The notes: generated by a model not told the origin, from the sequence alone. 64,000 nucleotides of DNA from JABJAG01 sp038137215 (GCA_038137215.1 JAYQBG010000007.1:51080-115079); one strand, 5' to 3'; shown: positions 16,604 to 26,822, numbered from the stretch's first letter. Numbers and translations are program-made.

Positions 16604-17632
16604 TCAGTCCTTACGGCCACGCTCTTTGGTGAGCTTTGCCAGAACCGCCATCTGACGAAAATACTCTTTCGCCGGGATGGCCGGATTGCCCGCAAGCCTT
16701 GCCCCCGCCTCGGTGTCACGCATGATGCCGCTGCGTGCCGCAAGCTGGGTACCCGGTGCAATCGTAAGGTGTCCCCCGACACCAGATTGTGCCGCCAGAA
16801 CAACGAAATCACTCAACTCGGCGCTGCCGGCAACACCGGCCTGTGCCACAACGACACAACCGCGACCCATGCGGACGTTGTGCCCGATCTGCACCAGATT
16901 ATCAATCTTGCAGCCATCCCCGATCACCGTATCCGGCCCTGCGCCCCGGTCGATGGTCGCATTTGCACCGATCTCGACGTCATCGCCGATTATCACGCGC
17001 CCCAGCTGCGGCACATTCAGATGCCCTTCCGGTGACATATCGAAGCCAAACCCGCGTGTGCCAATTCGCACACCCGGATGCAGTTCACATCTTGCGCCGA
17101 TATCACAAAAGCCAAGGCTCGCATTGGCCCCGATGCGGGTCTCGGGCCCCACCGACACGCCTTGCCCGATGACGGCCCCCGGTCCGATCTGGACGCCGCG
17201 GGCAATCCGCGCACCGGCCTCAACCACCGCGTTCGGACCGATGGAAACGGCTTCGCCAATCTCGGCATGCGCGTCGACAAAGGCTGCGGCATGAACAACG
17301 GGTTCGGCCGGCGTGCCCGGATAAAAGGCGCTCGCGATGCGTGCATAGGCCCGATAGGGCTTCTCGGTCAGGATCAGCACCATTCCTGCTGGTGCACGAT
17401 CGGCAAACTCCGGTGCCACGATACAGGCACCGGCCGCCGAAGCCTCGAAATCCGAGACGTATTTACGATTGTCGAGAAAGCTGATGGTGTCGCCCGTTGC
17501 ATCCTGCAGTGCAGCGACATCCACAACCGACAGGGTCGGATCGCCTCGGACCTCGGCCTCCTCGCTGGCCAGAGCCGCGAGTTCGGAGACCTGAAACGGG
17601 CCCTTGTTTTCAAAGAAACGGGGATCGGCCAT
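16604..17632 (-). CDS. lpxD: UDP-3-O-acylglucosamine N-acyltransferase
   Basis: LpxD adds the second hydroxyacyl chain to the glucosamine nitrogen. The 342-residue protein has the N-terminal uridine-binding domain (to about 105), a hexapeptide-repeat beta-helix (about 108-315) with catalytic His in QIGHNVRMG, and a C-terminal helix. DRGAGPDTVIGDGCKIDNLVQIG matches the family core. It starts 14 bases after skp. Confidence 0.96.
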   Translation of the reverse strand: MADPRFFENKGPFQVSELAALASEEAEVRGDPTLSVVDVAALQDATGDTISFLDNRKYVSDFEASAAGACIVAPEFADRAPAGMVLILTEKPYRAYARIASAFYPGTPAEPVVHAAAFVDAHAEIGEAVSIGPNAVVEAGARIARGVQIGPGAVIGQGVSVGPETRIGANASLGFCDIGARCELHPGVRIGTRGFGFDMSPEGHLNVPQLGRVIIGDDVEIGANATIDRGAGPDTVIGDGCKIDNLVQIGHNVRMGRGCVVVAQAGVAGSAELSDFVVLAAQSGVGGHLTIAPGTQLAARSGIMRDTEAGARLAGNPAIPAKEYFRQMAVLAKLTKERGRKD

Positions 17633-17646
17633 CGACAGATCAGCCG

Positions 17647-18216
17647 CTACTGTTCGTTGCGATCGAGCGCCATGTCGACCTTGTCGAGACGGGCATTCAA
17701 CCGTTCCAGAGCCTGGTCGCTGATATTGAATGAATCCACCGCGACGACGATCTGGGATCGGGGCAGCACCAGATTTACCCCCATCTCCTCAGCCAGCTTG
17801 CCGACCTCCTCAAACAGGGTGATCTGAATCCGCTGCATGGTCTGCGCCATCCCGCGATCCAGTGTCTGACGGAGAGAGCGCGCGCGCTGCTGAAGGGCGG
17901 CTGCGCGTTCCTGCAGGGCCTGGCGTTCCTGAGCATATTTTTCCGGTGACAGAAGCGCGCGCTGTTGCTGCAGATTCTGTTCTGCCGTCCGCAGCTTTTC
18001 TTCCTCTTCGGCGATTTCCTGCTGCAGATCCTTGGCGATCACATCAATCTGGCTGCGCGCCGATTTCACGGCCAGCGACTGCCGCATCACGCCTTCCACA
18101 TCCACAATGGCAATGGAGGGGACTGGAGGTTTCTCGGCGTTCTGCGCAAATGCCGATGACGCACTCAACGCAGCAAACCCGATGAGGAAGGCAGCAGCGA
18201 ACCGCAAGCGTGACAT
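17647..18216 (-). CDS. skp: Periplasmic chaperone Skp/OmpH
   Basis: The 189-residue protein has a cleavable signal peptide (about 1-25, ending SSAFAQ), then a Glu/Gln/Arg-rich coiled coil (about 70-130) characteristic of Skp tentacles, and a C-terminal beta segment. It escorts outer-membrane proteins across the periplasm to BamA, encoded just upstream. The ATG at 18216 is chosen over a GTG at 18225 because a GGAG ribosome-binding site lies eight bases before it. Confidence 0.92.
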   Translation of the reverse strand: MSRLRFAAAFLIGFAALSASSAFAQNAEKPPVPSIAIVDVEGVMRQSLAVKSARSQIDVIAKDLQQEIAEEEEKLRTAEQNLQQQRALLSPEKYAQERQALQERAAALQQRARSLRQTLDRGMAQTMQRIQITLFEEVGKLAEEMGVNLVLPRSQIVVAVDSFNISDQALERLNARLDKVDMALDRNEQ

Positions 18217-18229
18217 TGATTTCACTCCG

Positions 18230-20527
18230 TTAGAACCGGGTTCCGAAACTGAAACTGAAGAACTCGGTCTTGTCGAAATCTTCTTTCAGAACTGCGCGGG
18301 TCAGATCAATCCGGATCGGACCGGCGGGTGACACCCACCCCAAACCGATACCGACTGAGGCGCGCAGGGACGACGAATCTTCGATATTGGGGAACGGATC
18401 GTCATTGCCCCAAACCGAACCGACGTCACTGAACACGGCGCCCTTGATATCAAACTCTTCAGGCAGGCCCAGAGGGAACTGCATTTCGGCCGAGGCCCGA
18501 TAGAACTGTGTGCCGCCCAGGGAGTCATCGGTCGAGACGTCACGCGGCCCGAGACCACCGAGTTCGAATCCACGAAGCTTGGCGCCGCCCAGGAAGAACC
18601 GCTCGGAGATCCGAATTTCATCATCCAGATCGCTGATCAAACCCGCTGAACCGTCAAGACTGCCGACAATGGAGGTGCCGAACAGGCTCTCGAAAATACC
18701 GGCGCTGACCTCGTTGCGCAGAAACCGCTCTGTTCCGCCGAGGCCGGCAAGATCCACATCGTAACGCAGGAAATATCCATCGGTCGGCGTGAACCGGCTG
18801 TTGCGCGCGTCGTAGAAAAACTCATTGCCGATCGAGGATGTCGAGAACGTGCCTTCCTGTGCCCGGATGGCCGGTGATGCATCGGCCGCCAAATCATCGA
18901 TTCTGTCGCGCGAGAACGTATAGCGGGCGGTATGGCGCAGCCGTGGGGTGAGTTGGTAACCGGCCCGCAAACCGAATCCGGCCTCGTCCTCCTGAAAGGA
19001 ACTACGATCGCCGAAATCCGTGGTCCGATAAAACGCATCCACACCGGCCGCGAGTTCACGCTCCAGGAAATACGGCTCGGTGAAACTCAGATCAATCTGT
19101 TGCTGCCGGGTCGCCAGGGTCGTGCTCAGGCGCAGATCCTGCCCGCGACCCAGCAGGTTGCGTTCGCGAATGGTGAGATCGCTCAGGAGACCGGCTGTAG
19201 AGGAGAAGCCCGCACCGATCGAGAGTTCACCGGTCGACTGTTCCTGGACATCGACGCTGATCACTGTGCGGTCCGGCGCACTGCCGGGATTGTTGTTCAC
19301 ATCGACCCGCGCAAAGAAGCCCAGATCCTGCAACCGCTGGCGGGTCCGCCGCAGCTTGGCCGTGTTAAAGGCATCACCCTCTGCCAGGGTAAACTCGCGA
19401 CGGATGACCTCGTCCAGAGTCCGGACATTGCCGCCGATATCGATGCGTTCGACAAAGACCCGCGGTCCTTCACGCACTTCATAGGTGACGTTGATCTTCA
19501 GTTCGTCCCGGTCCCGATCGACCCGGGGACGGACATCGACGAAGGCAAAACCACGTTCACCCAGCGTATCGGTGACGGCCTGAACCGTATTCTCAACTTC
19601 GGTGGCGTCGTAAATATCACCAGGCTCGGCATCGATCAGGCCGACAAGGTCTTCTGCCTCGACACCGCGCAACTGGCTGCTCACATCAAGCTCACCAAAG
19701 GCATAAAGCGGTCCTTCGTCGAGCGTGAACGTGACGATGAAATCTTCGCGATCCTCGGTCAGCTCGGCAATCGCCGAGACCACCCGGAAATCCGCAAACC
19801 CCTCCGACAGATAGAAACGCCGTAGCAATTCCCGGTCGAAGGACAGGCGATCCGGGTCGTAAGTGTCGTTCGAGGCGAGGAAATTGTAAAAGTTCGATTC
19901 GGTGGTCTGGATAACATCCCGCAAACTGCCGTCGGAAAACTCCACATTGCCGATAAAATTGATACTGCGGATACCGGTTGAACCGCCCTCTTCGATCTCG
20001 AACACCAGATCAACCCGGTTTTCCGGCAACTGAATCACCTTGGGATCTACCGTCGCGGCAAAACGTCCGGAGCGCCGGTAAACATCGAGCAGGCGTCGCA
20101 CATCGCTCTGCACCTTGGTGCGCGTGTACACCACGCGGGGGCGCAAGCTCACCTCGGCCTGCAAAGTCTCATCATCGAGCCGTCGATTGCCCTCAAAGGC
20201 AATTCGGTTGATGATCGGATTCTCCACCACCTGCACGATCAGTGAATTGCCTTCGCGTCGCAGGGTCACATCGGCGAACAGGCCCGTGTTGAAAAGGGTT
20301 TTGAGAGAATCATCGACCCTCGCCGCACTGTATCGATCGCCCGGGTTGATCTGCATGTAGGAATTCACGGTTGCAGGATCGATCCGCTGCGTGCCCACGA
20401 CCCGAATCTCGTCGATTACGGCACCGCCGCTGGACTGCGCGGAAACGTCTTCACCCGCACCAACTCCCGCGAGCAAGAGCCCAGCCAGTAGAATCGTGAC
20501 AGATAGGTTGATTACGCGGGAGATCAC
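18230..20527 (-). CDS. bamA: Outer membrane protein assembly factor BamA
   Basis: The 765-residue Omp85 protein has a signal peptide (about 1-30), five POTRA repeats (about 35-430) and a C-terminal 16-strand barrel, ending in Phe (FSFGTRF) as beta-signal. It inserts barrel proteins into the outer membrane. The start appears to be GTG at 20527. Order rseP-bamA-skp-lpxD-fabZ-lpxA is strongly conserved in proteobacteria. Confidence 0.96.
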   Translation of the reverse strand: MISRVINLSVTILLAGLLLAGVGAGEDVSAQSSGGAVIDEIRVVGTQRIDPATVNSYMQINPGDRYSAARVDDSLKTLFNTGLFADVTLRREGNSLIVQVVENPIINRIAFEGNRRLDDETLQAEVSLRPRVVYTRTKVQSDVRRLLDVYRRSGRFAATVDPKVIQLPENRVDLVFEIEEGGSTGIRSINFIGNVEFSDGSLRDVIQTTESNFYNFLASNDTYDPDRLSFDRELLRRFYLSEGFADFRVVSAIAELTEDREDFIVTFTLDEGPLYAFGELDVSSQLRGVEAEDLVGLIDAEPGDIYDATEVENTVQAVTDTLGERGFAFVDVRPRVDRDRDELKINVTYEVREGPRVFVERIDIGGNVRTLDEVIRREFTLAEGDAFNTAKLRRTRQRLQDLGFFARVDVNNNPGSAPDRTVISVDVQEQSTGELSIGAGFSSTAGLLSDLTIRERNLLGRGQDLRLSTTLATRQQQIDLSFTEPYFLERELAAGVDAFYRTTDFGDRSSFQEDEAGFGLRAGYQLTPRLRHTARYTFSRDRIDDLAADASPAIRAQEGTFSTSSIGNEFFYDARNSRFTPTDGYFLRYDVDLAGLGGTERFLRNEVSAGIFESLFGTSIVGSLDGSAGLISDLDDEIRISERFFLGGAKLRGFELGGLGPRDVSTDDSLGGTQFYRASAEMQFPLGLPEEFDIKGAVFSDVGSVWGNDDPFPNIEDSSSLRASVGIGLGWVSPAGPIRIDLTRAVLKEDFDKTEFFSFSFGTRF

Positions 20528-20584
20528 ACGCTTGTCCCTGTTACGCCAGTTGCCCGTTTCTGCTTTCCGGTCAGACCCTTAAGT

Positions 20585-21712
20585 TCAGGTCACCAGCGAT
20601 ACAATCCGCTGAACCACCGGAAGTCGAGCAATATCATTGAACGTGGCGAATAGCATGAGGCTAAGCACGAAAACCAGCCCGATTTTCAATCCGAACTCCT
20701 GCACCAACCGCCCGGGCGGCCTGCGAACGACCGCCTCATAGGCATAAAACAGCAGATGTCCGCCATCGAGCAAAGGAATTGGCAGCAGGTTTATCAATCC
20801 GAGATTGATCGAAAGAAATGCCGCAAAGACAAACAGCGTGATAATTCCGGCATCGGCCGCACTGTCGGACATCTGGGCGATTCGGATGGGTCCGCCGAGT
20901 TCCTTGGCGCTGCGTTCGCCGCCGAACATCTGGCCGATGGCGGTCACCGTGACCGAGACAAGCCGCACGGTTTCGCGAACCGATTGCCAGGCCGCCGTCG
21001 GAATGCTGTGGGTTTCATAGGCCCGCTCCAGCCCGCGCACTCCCAACACGCCCAGTCGCGCCTCGTCCCCCAACCCATCTGGCTGCATTGTTACGGTGGG
21101 TGTTGCGACCAGATCCAGGGCCCGGCCATCGCGGTCGATCGTGATCGGCACTGGAATTCCAGGATGCAGGCGGATGAGCTGCTGGACCTCTTCGAACCGT
21201 TCGATCGAGCGCCCCGCCACTTCAGTAAAGGTGTCACCGGGTTCCAGACCCGCTTCTTCCGCGGCCGATCCGGGCACCACCTCGGAAACGATGGCCGGCG
21301 TGAAAGGCTGGCCGGCCGTGGCAAACAGGACGGTGAAGATCAGGAGCGCAAACAGCAGGTTGGCGAACGGGCCCGCGGCAACAATCGCGGCTTTCTGACC
21401 CAGAGATTTCGCAAAGAACGCAACCTTCTTTTCGTCTTCGCTCAGCTCCTCCTCACCCTCATCGGGCTCAAGGTCGCTCTGACCGAACATTTTGACGTAG
21501 CCGCCGAAGGGAATAAGACTGAACCGCCACCGGGTGCCGGACTTGTCGGTATAGCCGAAGAGTTCACGCCCGAAGCCGACGGAGAACACCTCCACCCGCA
21601 CACCGGCCCGACGCGCAAACCAGTAGTGCCCAAACTCGTGAACAAACACGAGCGGAGTGAGCACCACCAGAAAGTAAAACACCACTTCGACTGTCTCGAA
21701 GATTCCGCCCAT
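20585..21712 (-). CDS. rseP: Site-2 intramembrane zinc metalloprotease RseP
   Basis: The 375-residue protease has HEFGH (25-29) in the first membrane helix as zinc site, one recognisable PDZ domain in the periplasmic loop (about 115-200), and the third zinc ligand in the C-terminal LPIPLLDGGHL motif. In the family it cleaves anti-sigma factors and remnant signal peptides. One PDZ rather than two is usual in alphaproteobacteria. Confidence 0.95.
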   Translation of the reverse strand: MGGIFETVEVVFYFLVVLTPLVFVHEFGHYWFARRAGVRVEVFSVGFGRELFGYTDKSGTRWRFSLIPFGGYVKMFGQSDLEPDEGEEELSEDEKKVAFFAKSLGQKAAIVAAGPFANLLFALLIFTVLFATAGQPFTPAIVSEVVPGSAAEEAGLEPGDTFTEVAGRSIERFEEVQQLIRLHPGIPVPITIDRDGRALDLVATPTVTMQPDGLGDEARLGVLGVRGLERAYETHSIPTAAWQSVRETVRLVSVTVTAIGQMFGGERSAKELGGPIRIAQMSDSAADAGIITLFVFAAFLSINLGLINLLPIPLLDGGHLLFYAYEAVVRRPPGRLVQEFGLKIGLVFVLSLMLFATFNDIARLPVVQRIVSLVT

Positions 21713-21771
21713 GCGGACACTCTCCCTTCAACGCGTTGGCGCGAGCATATCGCGCAATGCTTGAATTGGCG

Positions 21772-22971
21772 TTAAGAACCGGATTTTACAAGCGTTTCAG
21801 CCATCGCTCTCGCTTCGTCGTCCAGGGCACGGAAGTCATCAAGGCTCGATATACGGCGCGCTTCCACGCGTTCGAGAACCTCAGAGACCAGCCGGGCGAT
21901 GTCCAGAAATCCTATCAAATTGTTGAGAAAGCTCTCTACAGCCAACTCATTGGCGGCATTGAGAACCGCCGTGCTGCCATTTCCCGCATCCAAAGCACTG
22001 CGCGCCAGACCGATTGCGGGAAAACGTTCATCATCGGGATGTTCAAAGTCGAGCGAGCCAATGGCAGCCAGATCAAGCCGCGCAACCGGCGTTTGCATAC
22101 GTGCCGGCCAGGCCAGAGCATGCGCAATCGGAACCCGCATATCGGGCGGCCCCAGTTGCGCCAGCATGGATCCATCGGTGTAGGCGACCAGTGAATGGAC
22201 CACGGACTGCGGGTGGACCAGAACCTCGATATCGTCCGGTGCCACGGGAAAGAGGTATGCCGCCTCAATCAACTCCAGACCCTTGTTCATCATGGTTGCG
22301 GAATCGACCGAGATCTTCCGGCCCATATCCCAGTTCGGATGCGCCACCGCCTGTTCCGGCGTCGCTGCAACCATCTGTTCGCGTGACCATGTCCGGAACG
22401 GCCCACCGGAGGCGGTCAGTATCAGTTTTTCGACGTCACCTGCATTCTCGGTCTCAAACACCTGGAAGATCGCATTGTGCTCACTGTCGAGCGGCAGGAG
22501 CGTGGTTCCGGCGCGCGCGCATTCCTCAAGCACCAGATCGCCGGCACAGACAAGACATTCCTTGTTTGCCAATGCGACGGCAGATCCCTGCCGAATGGCG
22601 GCAATCGTGACATCCAGGCCCGCAGCCCCCACGATCCCGGCGACCGTCAGGTCGACGGCCTGCTGGCCGGCCTGAATGAGCGCATCAGCACCTGCCGCAA
22701 CCTCGACACCGGTGTCTGCGAGCAACGATTTCAGTTCCGCGTAGCCGCGTTCATCGGCAACAACTGCAACATCAGGGCGAAATTCACGGGCCAGATTTGC
22801 CAGTTCCCCCACGCTGCGATTGGCCGTGAGGACGGAGACATCGAAGGAATCCGGGTTTTCCCGAACAAGGTCGATTGTGCTGGTGCCGATTGAACCCGTG
22901 GCACCGAGTATCGAGATGCGACGCCGGTGTCCCGAAACCAATGCGGTCTGTGAAACTTCGGTCACTGCCAT
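21772..22971 (-). CDS. dxr: 1-deoxy-D-xylulose-5-phosphate reductoisomerase
   Basis: The 399-residue enzyme makes 2-C-methylerythritol 4-phosphate in the MEP isoprenoid pathway. The NADPH-binding GATGSIGTST motif is at about 22-31, the metal-site LPLDSEHNAIFQ near 150, and the flexible loop WDMGRKISVDSATMMNKGLE near 210. The ATG at 22971 is chosen because it begins the conserved N-terminus; upstream sequence in frame is cdsA read out of frame. It overlaps the cdsA stop by 10 bases and feeds the UppS substrate pool. Confidence 0.95.
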   Translation of the reverse strand: MAVTEVSQTALVSGHRRRISILGATGSIGTSTIDLVRENPDSFDVSVLTANRSVGELANLAREFRPDVAVVADERGYAELKSLLADTGVEVAAGADALIQAGQQAVDLTVAGIVGAAGLDVTIAAIRQGSAVALANKECLVCAGDLVLEECARAGTTLLPLDSEHNAIFQVFETENAGDVEKLILTASGGPFRTWSREQMVAATPEQAVAHPNWDMGRKISVDSATMMNKGLELIEAAYLFPVAPDDIEVLVHPQSVVHSLVAYTDGSMLAQLGPPDMRVPIAHALAWPARMQTPVARLDLAAIGSLDFEHPDDERFPAIGLARSALDAGNGSTAVLNAANELAVESFLNNLIGFLDIARLVSEVLERVEARRISSLDDFRALDDEARAMAETLVKSGS

Positions 22972-23801
22972 TGCAACAAGCCCGCGCCAAAAAACAAAAC
23001 AAATGCCGCCAGAATCGGGGCTGCGAAGAGTACGCCGTCCACCCGGTCGAGTACACCACCATGACCGGGAATCAGGGTTCCGGAATCCTTCACACCAAAC
23101 CGCCGTTTGACCCAGGATTCGAACAAGTCCCCGCATTGCGTGGCAATCGAAAGCAGAACTCCCATGAGGAGAAATGGCTCCGGCGGGACCAATGTCACCC
23201 AAACCAGCCCCACAACACCGATCGTCACGAACACCAAGGCCCCCAATGCGCCCGACCACGTCTTGTTCGGACTGATCGCGGGCGCCAGGCGCGGGCCGCC
23301 GATCAGGCGGCCTGCAACATATCCGCCGATATCGGACAACCAGACAGCGCCGAACAGCAGAAACACCAGCTCGCGCCCCACCAGCGGTGTTTCGCGCAGA
23401 TACAGCAGCGCCAGGCTCGCAATCCCGATATAGAGTACCCCCGTCACGGTCCATCGGCGGTCGGACCAGGGCGTCCCGAATGCCGAGACAGCCAGACCCA
23501 CAACAACCAGAAGCGCAAAGATGCCGGCAGCCGGACTTGCCTCGGCCCCGATCACCACAATGAACAATGACCCCAGGATCAGGATCGAGCCGACACCACG
23601 CGACGCAAGCCCGATCATCTTTCGCCACTCTCCGCCGCCGGCAACAGACAACACAGCCAGCAGCGCTGCGAACCACAAATCTCCGAACCAGACACAGATC
23701 AGCGCCAAAGGCCCCAGGACAAGGGCACTGATGATTCTGAGGGTAAGGTTGCCGGCCCTTGTTGACGGAACCGGCTGATCTGGTCGCGTATCGCCGCTCA
23801 A
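22962..23801 (-). CDS. cdsA: Phosphatidate cytidylyltransferase
   Basis: CdsA makes CDP-diacylglycerol for phospholipid synthesis. The 279-residue membrane protein has about eight helices and the family signature near the C-terminus (KRRFGVKDSGTLIPGHGGVLDRVDG). The start is taken as TTG at 23801, four bases after the uppS stop, as no ATG fits and the usual length is about 270-285; a GTG further in is possible, so the N-terminus is uncertain. Confidence 0.92.
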   Translation of the reverse strand: MSGDTRPDQPVPSTRAGNLTLRIISALVLGPLALICVWFGDLWFAALLAVLSVAGGGEWRKMIGLASRGVGSILILGSLFIVVIGAEASPAAGIFALLVVVGLAVSAFGTPWSDRRWTVTGVLYIGIASLALLYLRETPLVGRELVFLLFGAVWLSDIGGYVAGRLIGGPRLAPAISPNKTWSGALGALVFVTIGVVGLVWVTLVPPEPFLLMGVLLSIATQCGDLFESWVKRRFGVKDSGTLIPGHGGVLDRVDGVLFAAPILAAFVLFFGAGLLQWQ

Positions 23802-23805
23802 AAGT

Positions 23806-24534
23806 CTATCCCGCAATCGCGCCGAATCTGCGCTCTCTGCGGTTGAACTCGGCGATGGCTTTCTCAAGCCCGTCCCGTCCGAATTCGGGCCAGTAATCGT
23901 CGGTGAAGACGAATTCGGTGTAGGCACTCTGCCAGAGCAGGAAATTGCTGATGCGCTGTTCATTGCTTGTCCGGATCATCAGATCGGGATCCGGAAGGTC
24001 ACGGGTCCAGAGATGCTGGCTGAACATCTCCACGGTGATTGCGTCGGGCTGGAGTTCACCGGCTGCAACCTTTTCCGCCAGAACGCGGGACGCCGTCACA
24101 ATATCCTGACGCCCGCCATAGCTGAGTGCTGCGGTGAGATTGAGCCCGTCATTCTCAGCCGTCATGGTCTCGGCTGCTTCGATCAGGGAAACGATGTCCT
24201 TGGGAAACCGGCTGCGGTCGCCCACCACCCGGATGCGAATGTTCTTGCGATGGAGTTCGGCCGTTTCGGATTGCAGATAGCGGCGCAACAACCCCATCAG
24301 CACAGAGACCTCCAGTTCGGGGCGATTCCAGTTTTCAGAACTGAACCCGAAGAGCGTCAGATATTCGATCCCGAACTCGATCGCGGCATCCAGCGTGCGC
24401 TGCACGGCTTCAGTGCCTTTCCGATGCCCCGCAGTTCTCGGCAAGCCATGCGCACGGGCCCAGCGCCCGTTCCCGTCCATGATGATGGCAACGTGTTCAG
24501 GCACTGTTGCCCGTTCATCAGCTTCGAGCGCCAT
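23806..24534 (-). CDS. uppS: Undecaprenyl diphosphate synthase
   Basis: The 242-residue cis-prenyltransferase adds eight isoprene units to farnesyl diphosphate, giving the lipid carrier for peptidoglycan and O-antigen. Motifs are IIMDGNGRWA (catalytic Asp20), FGFSSENW, and RTSNEQRISNFLLWQ, in which the third region has EQR as usual. Its stop lies four bases before the cdsA start codon and it follows frr by five bases. Confidence 0.95.
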   Translation of the reverse strand: MALEADERATVPEHVAIIMDGNGRWARAHGLPRTAGHRKGTEAVQRTLDAAIEFGIEYLTLFGFSSENWNRPELEVSVLMGLLRRYLQSETAELHRKNIRIRVVGDRSRFPKDIVSLIEAAETMTAENDGLNLTAALSYGGRQDIVTASRVLAEKVAAGELQPDAITVEMFSQHLWTRDLPDPDLMIRTSNEQRISNFLLWQSAYTEFVFTDDYWPEFGRDGLEKAIAEFNRRERRFGAIAG

Positions 24535-24539
24535 CTTCG

Positions 24540-25094
24540 TCAGACCTGCATGATCTCCTGCTCTTTCGTTTCGAGCAGTTCATCGACCAGCTTGATGTGG
24601 TCATCGGTGAGTTTCTGAATGTCCTCACCCCAGACGCGATGTTCGTCTTGCGAGATTTCGCCGTCCTTCTCCATCCGCTTAAGCGTATCCATCCCGTCCC
24701 GGCGCACATTGCGCACGGCAATACGGGCCTGCTCGGCGTATTTTGCGGCCACTTTCGTCATTTCTTCGCGTCGTTCCTCGCTCAATTCCGGGATCGGCAC
24801 GCGGATCAGATTGCCTTCGGTCTGCGGATTGAGGCCCAGTTCGGCGTCCTGAATGGCTTTTTCGGTTGCCTTGATATTGCCGTTGTCCCAGACCTGCACA
24901 GTCAAAAGACGCGGTTCGGGCACGCTCACCGAGGCCACCTGATTGAGCGGCATGGCGGAGCCATAAGCATCCACCTGAATATTCTCGAGCAGGCTCGTCG
25001 AGGCACGGCCCGTGCGCAGACCGGAAAATTCACGCTGAAGTGCTTCCAGCGCGCCGTCCATGCGGCGTTTGAGATCACTTTCGTCGGCAGACAT
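24540..25094 (-). CDS. frr: Ribosome recycling factor
   Basis: The 184-residue protein splits post-termination ribosomes with EF-G. The fold is a three-helix bundle plus small beta domain; motifs include GLRTGRAS near 26-33, the VSVPEPRLLTVQVWD strand, and NLIRVPIPELSEERR. The ATG at 25094 overlaps the pyrH stop by one base (TAATG) and starts the conserved MSADESDLKRRM sequence. Confidence 0.96.
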   Translation of the reverse strand: MSADESDLKRRMDGALEALQREFSGLRTGRASTSLLENIQVDAYGSAMPLNQVASVSVPEPRLLTVQVWDNGNIKATEKAIQDAELGLNPQTEGNLIRVPIPELSEERREEMTKVAAKYAEQARIAVRNVRRDGMDTLKRMEKDGEISQDEHRVWGEDIQKLTDDHIKLVDELLETKEQEIMQV

Positions 25095-25819
25095 TAACCT
25101 TCTCCCCTCACGGTCGTGAAACATCCTTCGCCGTGGAGAACCCGATGGACTTCCCCGGCATTCTGGATGGAAAACACGAGAATCGGAATATCGTTTTCCC
25201 GGCACAGCGTTATCGCAGCTGCATCCATGACTTTGAGGTCACGCTGCAGCACATCGAAGTGAGTCAGCAACTCGAAACGTTCCGCATTCGGGTCCTTTTC
25301 CGGATCTGCCGAGTAAATACCGTCAACCTTGGTGCCCTTGAGCAGACAATCGCAGTCCATTTCCGACGCACGAAGTGCTGCTGCGGTATCGGTCGTGAAG
25401 TAGGGATTGCCGGTGCCGGCAGCAAAAATCACGACCCGTCCCTTTTCCATATGCCGAACCGCACGGCGCCGGATATAGGGCTCACAGACGGTGGACATGG
25501 GAATGGCCGAGAGAACGCGGGTCGGCACGTCGATACTTTCGAGTGCACTTTGCAGGGCGAGCGCGTTCATGACGGTCCCGAGCATGCCCATATAGTCCGC
25601 TGTGGCACGCTCCATCCCCTGGGCTGCGACGGACACACCGCGAAAGATGTTTCCGCCGCCAACAACAAGGCACAACTCGATGCCACTGGCGTGGACTTGC
25701 GCAATATCGGCTGCGATACGATCAACCGTGTCAGGGTTCAGCCCGAATTCCCCATCACCCATGAGAACTTCGCCTGAAATCTTCAGCAGGACGCGTTTGT
25801 AAGGTCCTTCACCTGTCAT
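25094..25819 (-). CDS. pyrH: Uridylate kinase
   Basis: The 241-residue amino-acid-kinase-fold enzyme phosphorylates UMP to UDP. N-terminal RVLLKISGE binds ATP phosphate, VVGGGNIFRG is the glycine-rich loop, and the central TRVLSAIPM and GTGNPYFTTDTAA segments match the family. It sits between tsf and frr, the standard bacterial order. Confidence 0.97.
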   Translation of the reverse strand: MTGEGPYKRVLLKISGEVLMGDGEFGLNPDTVDRIAADIAQVHASGIELCLVVGGGNIFRGVSVAAQGMERATADYMGMLGTVMNALALQSALESIDVPTRVLSAIPMSTVCEPYIRRRAVRHMEKGRVVIFAAGTGNPYFTTDTAAALRASEMDCDCLLKGTKVDGIYSADPEKDPNAERFELLTHFDVLQRDLKVMDAAAITLCRENDIPILVFSIQNAGEVHRVLHGEGCFTTVRGEG

Positions 25820-25852
25820 CGTCCGACCGCCTCCCTGCAGCCGCGATGCCGG

Positions 25853-26773
25853 TCAGCCCGCGAGTTTCGCGACCTCATCGGCAAAGTCGTCTTCCTTGCG
25901 CTCGACACCCTCACCGACCGTAAACCGTTCAAAACCGATGATTTTCACAGGGCTTCCGATGTCCTTGGTCGCCGCTTCCACGAACTTTCCAACCTTGGAG
26001 TCCGTATCCATGATGAAGACCTGCTCCAAAAGCACAACCTCTTCATAGAATTTGCGCAGACGTCCCTCGACCATCTTCTCGACGATCTCCTCCGGCTTGC
26101 CCGATGCGCGGGCCTGCTCGGCCAGAATTTCACGCTCACGCTCGAGCGCTGATGCGTCCACCGACGCAATATCGAGGTATTGCGGCTGGGATGAGGCAAC
26201 GTGCATGGCCAGCTTGCGACCGAGTTCGTTCAGCTTGTCCTTGTCGCCGTCCGATTCCAGAGCGACCAGAACACCGATCTTGCCCATGCCCGGCGCAACC
26301 TGGCCATGGATATAGCCGGAAACGATGCCGTTTTCGACGCTGAGGCGCGCGGAGCGGCGCAACCCGAGATTCTCGCCAATCTTGGCAACAAGATCGACAA
26401 CTGCCTGCTCGACGGACGTCCCACCTTCGTATTCGGCGGCCTTCAGGCTTTCGAAATTGTCGCCATTGGCGATCGCAATCGCGGACACCTTGGCCACAAA
26501 CTCCTGGAAGGTTTCGTTGCGACCCACAAAGTCCGTTTCGGCGTTCACCTCGACGAGCGCCCCGGTCTGGCCTTCGATGATCATGCCGACAAGACCTTCG
26601 GCAGCTGCACGGCCCGCCTTCTTGGCGGCCGCAGAAAGGCCCTTTTTACGCAGCCAGTCAATGGCCGCTTCCATGTCGCCGTCATTCTCCGTAAGCGCGG
26701 CCTTGCAATCCATCATGCCCGCGCCGGATTTCTCCCGGAGCTCCTTAACGGCCGCTGCCGTGATCTCAGCCAT
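25853..26773 (-). CDS. tsf: Elongation factor Ts
   Basis: The 306-residue protein is the nucleotide exchange factor for EF-Tu. The N-terminal UBA-like domain (VKELREKSGAGMMDCKAAL, about 9-27) and the TDFVGRNE motif (about 80-87) that enters EF-Tu are both present. A 49-base AT-rich gap separates it from rpsB and includes a GTGGAG ribosome-binding site; the pair is normally co-transcribed. Confidence 0.97.
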   Translation of the reverse strand: MAEITAAAVKELREKSGAGMMDCKAALTENDGDMEAAIDWLRKKGLSAAAKKAGRAAAEGLVGMIIEGQTGALVEVNAETDFVGRNETFQEFVAKVSAIAIANGDNFESLKAAEYEGGTSVEQAVVDLVAKIGENLGLRRSARLSVENGIVSGYIHGQVAPGMGKIGVLVALESDGDKDKLNELGRKLAMHVASSQPQYLDIASVDASALEREREILAEQARASGKPEEIVEKMVEGRLRKFYEEVVLLEQVFIMDTDSKVGKFVEAATKDIGSPVKIIGFERFTVGEGVERKEDDFADEVAKLAG

Positions 26774-26822
26774 GCCAATACTCCACTTTCATAACTGGTG
26801 TTATTGTATTGATATAATTAGA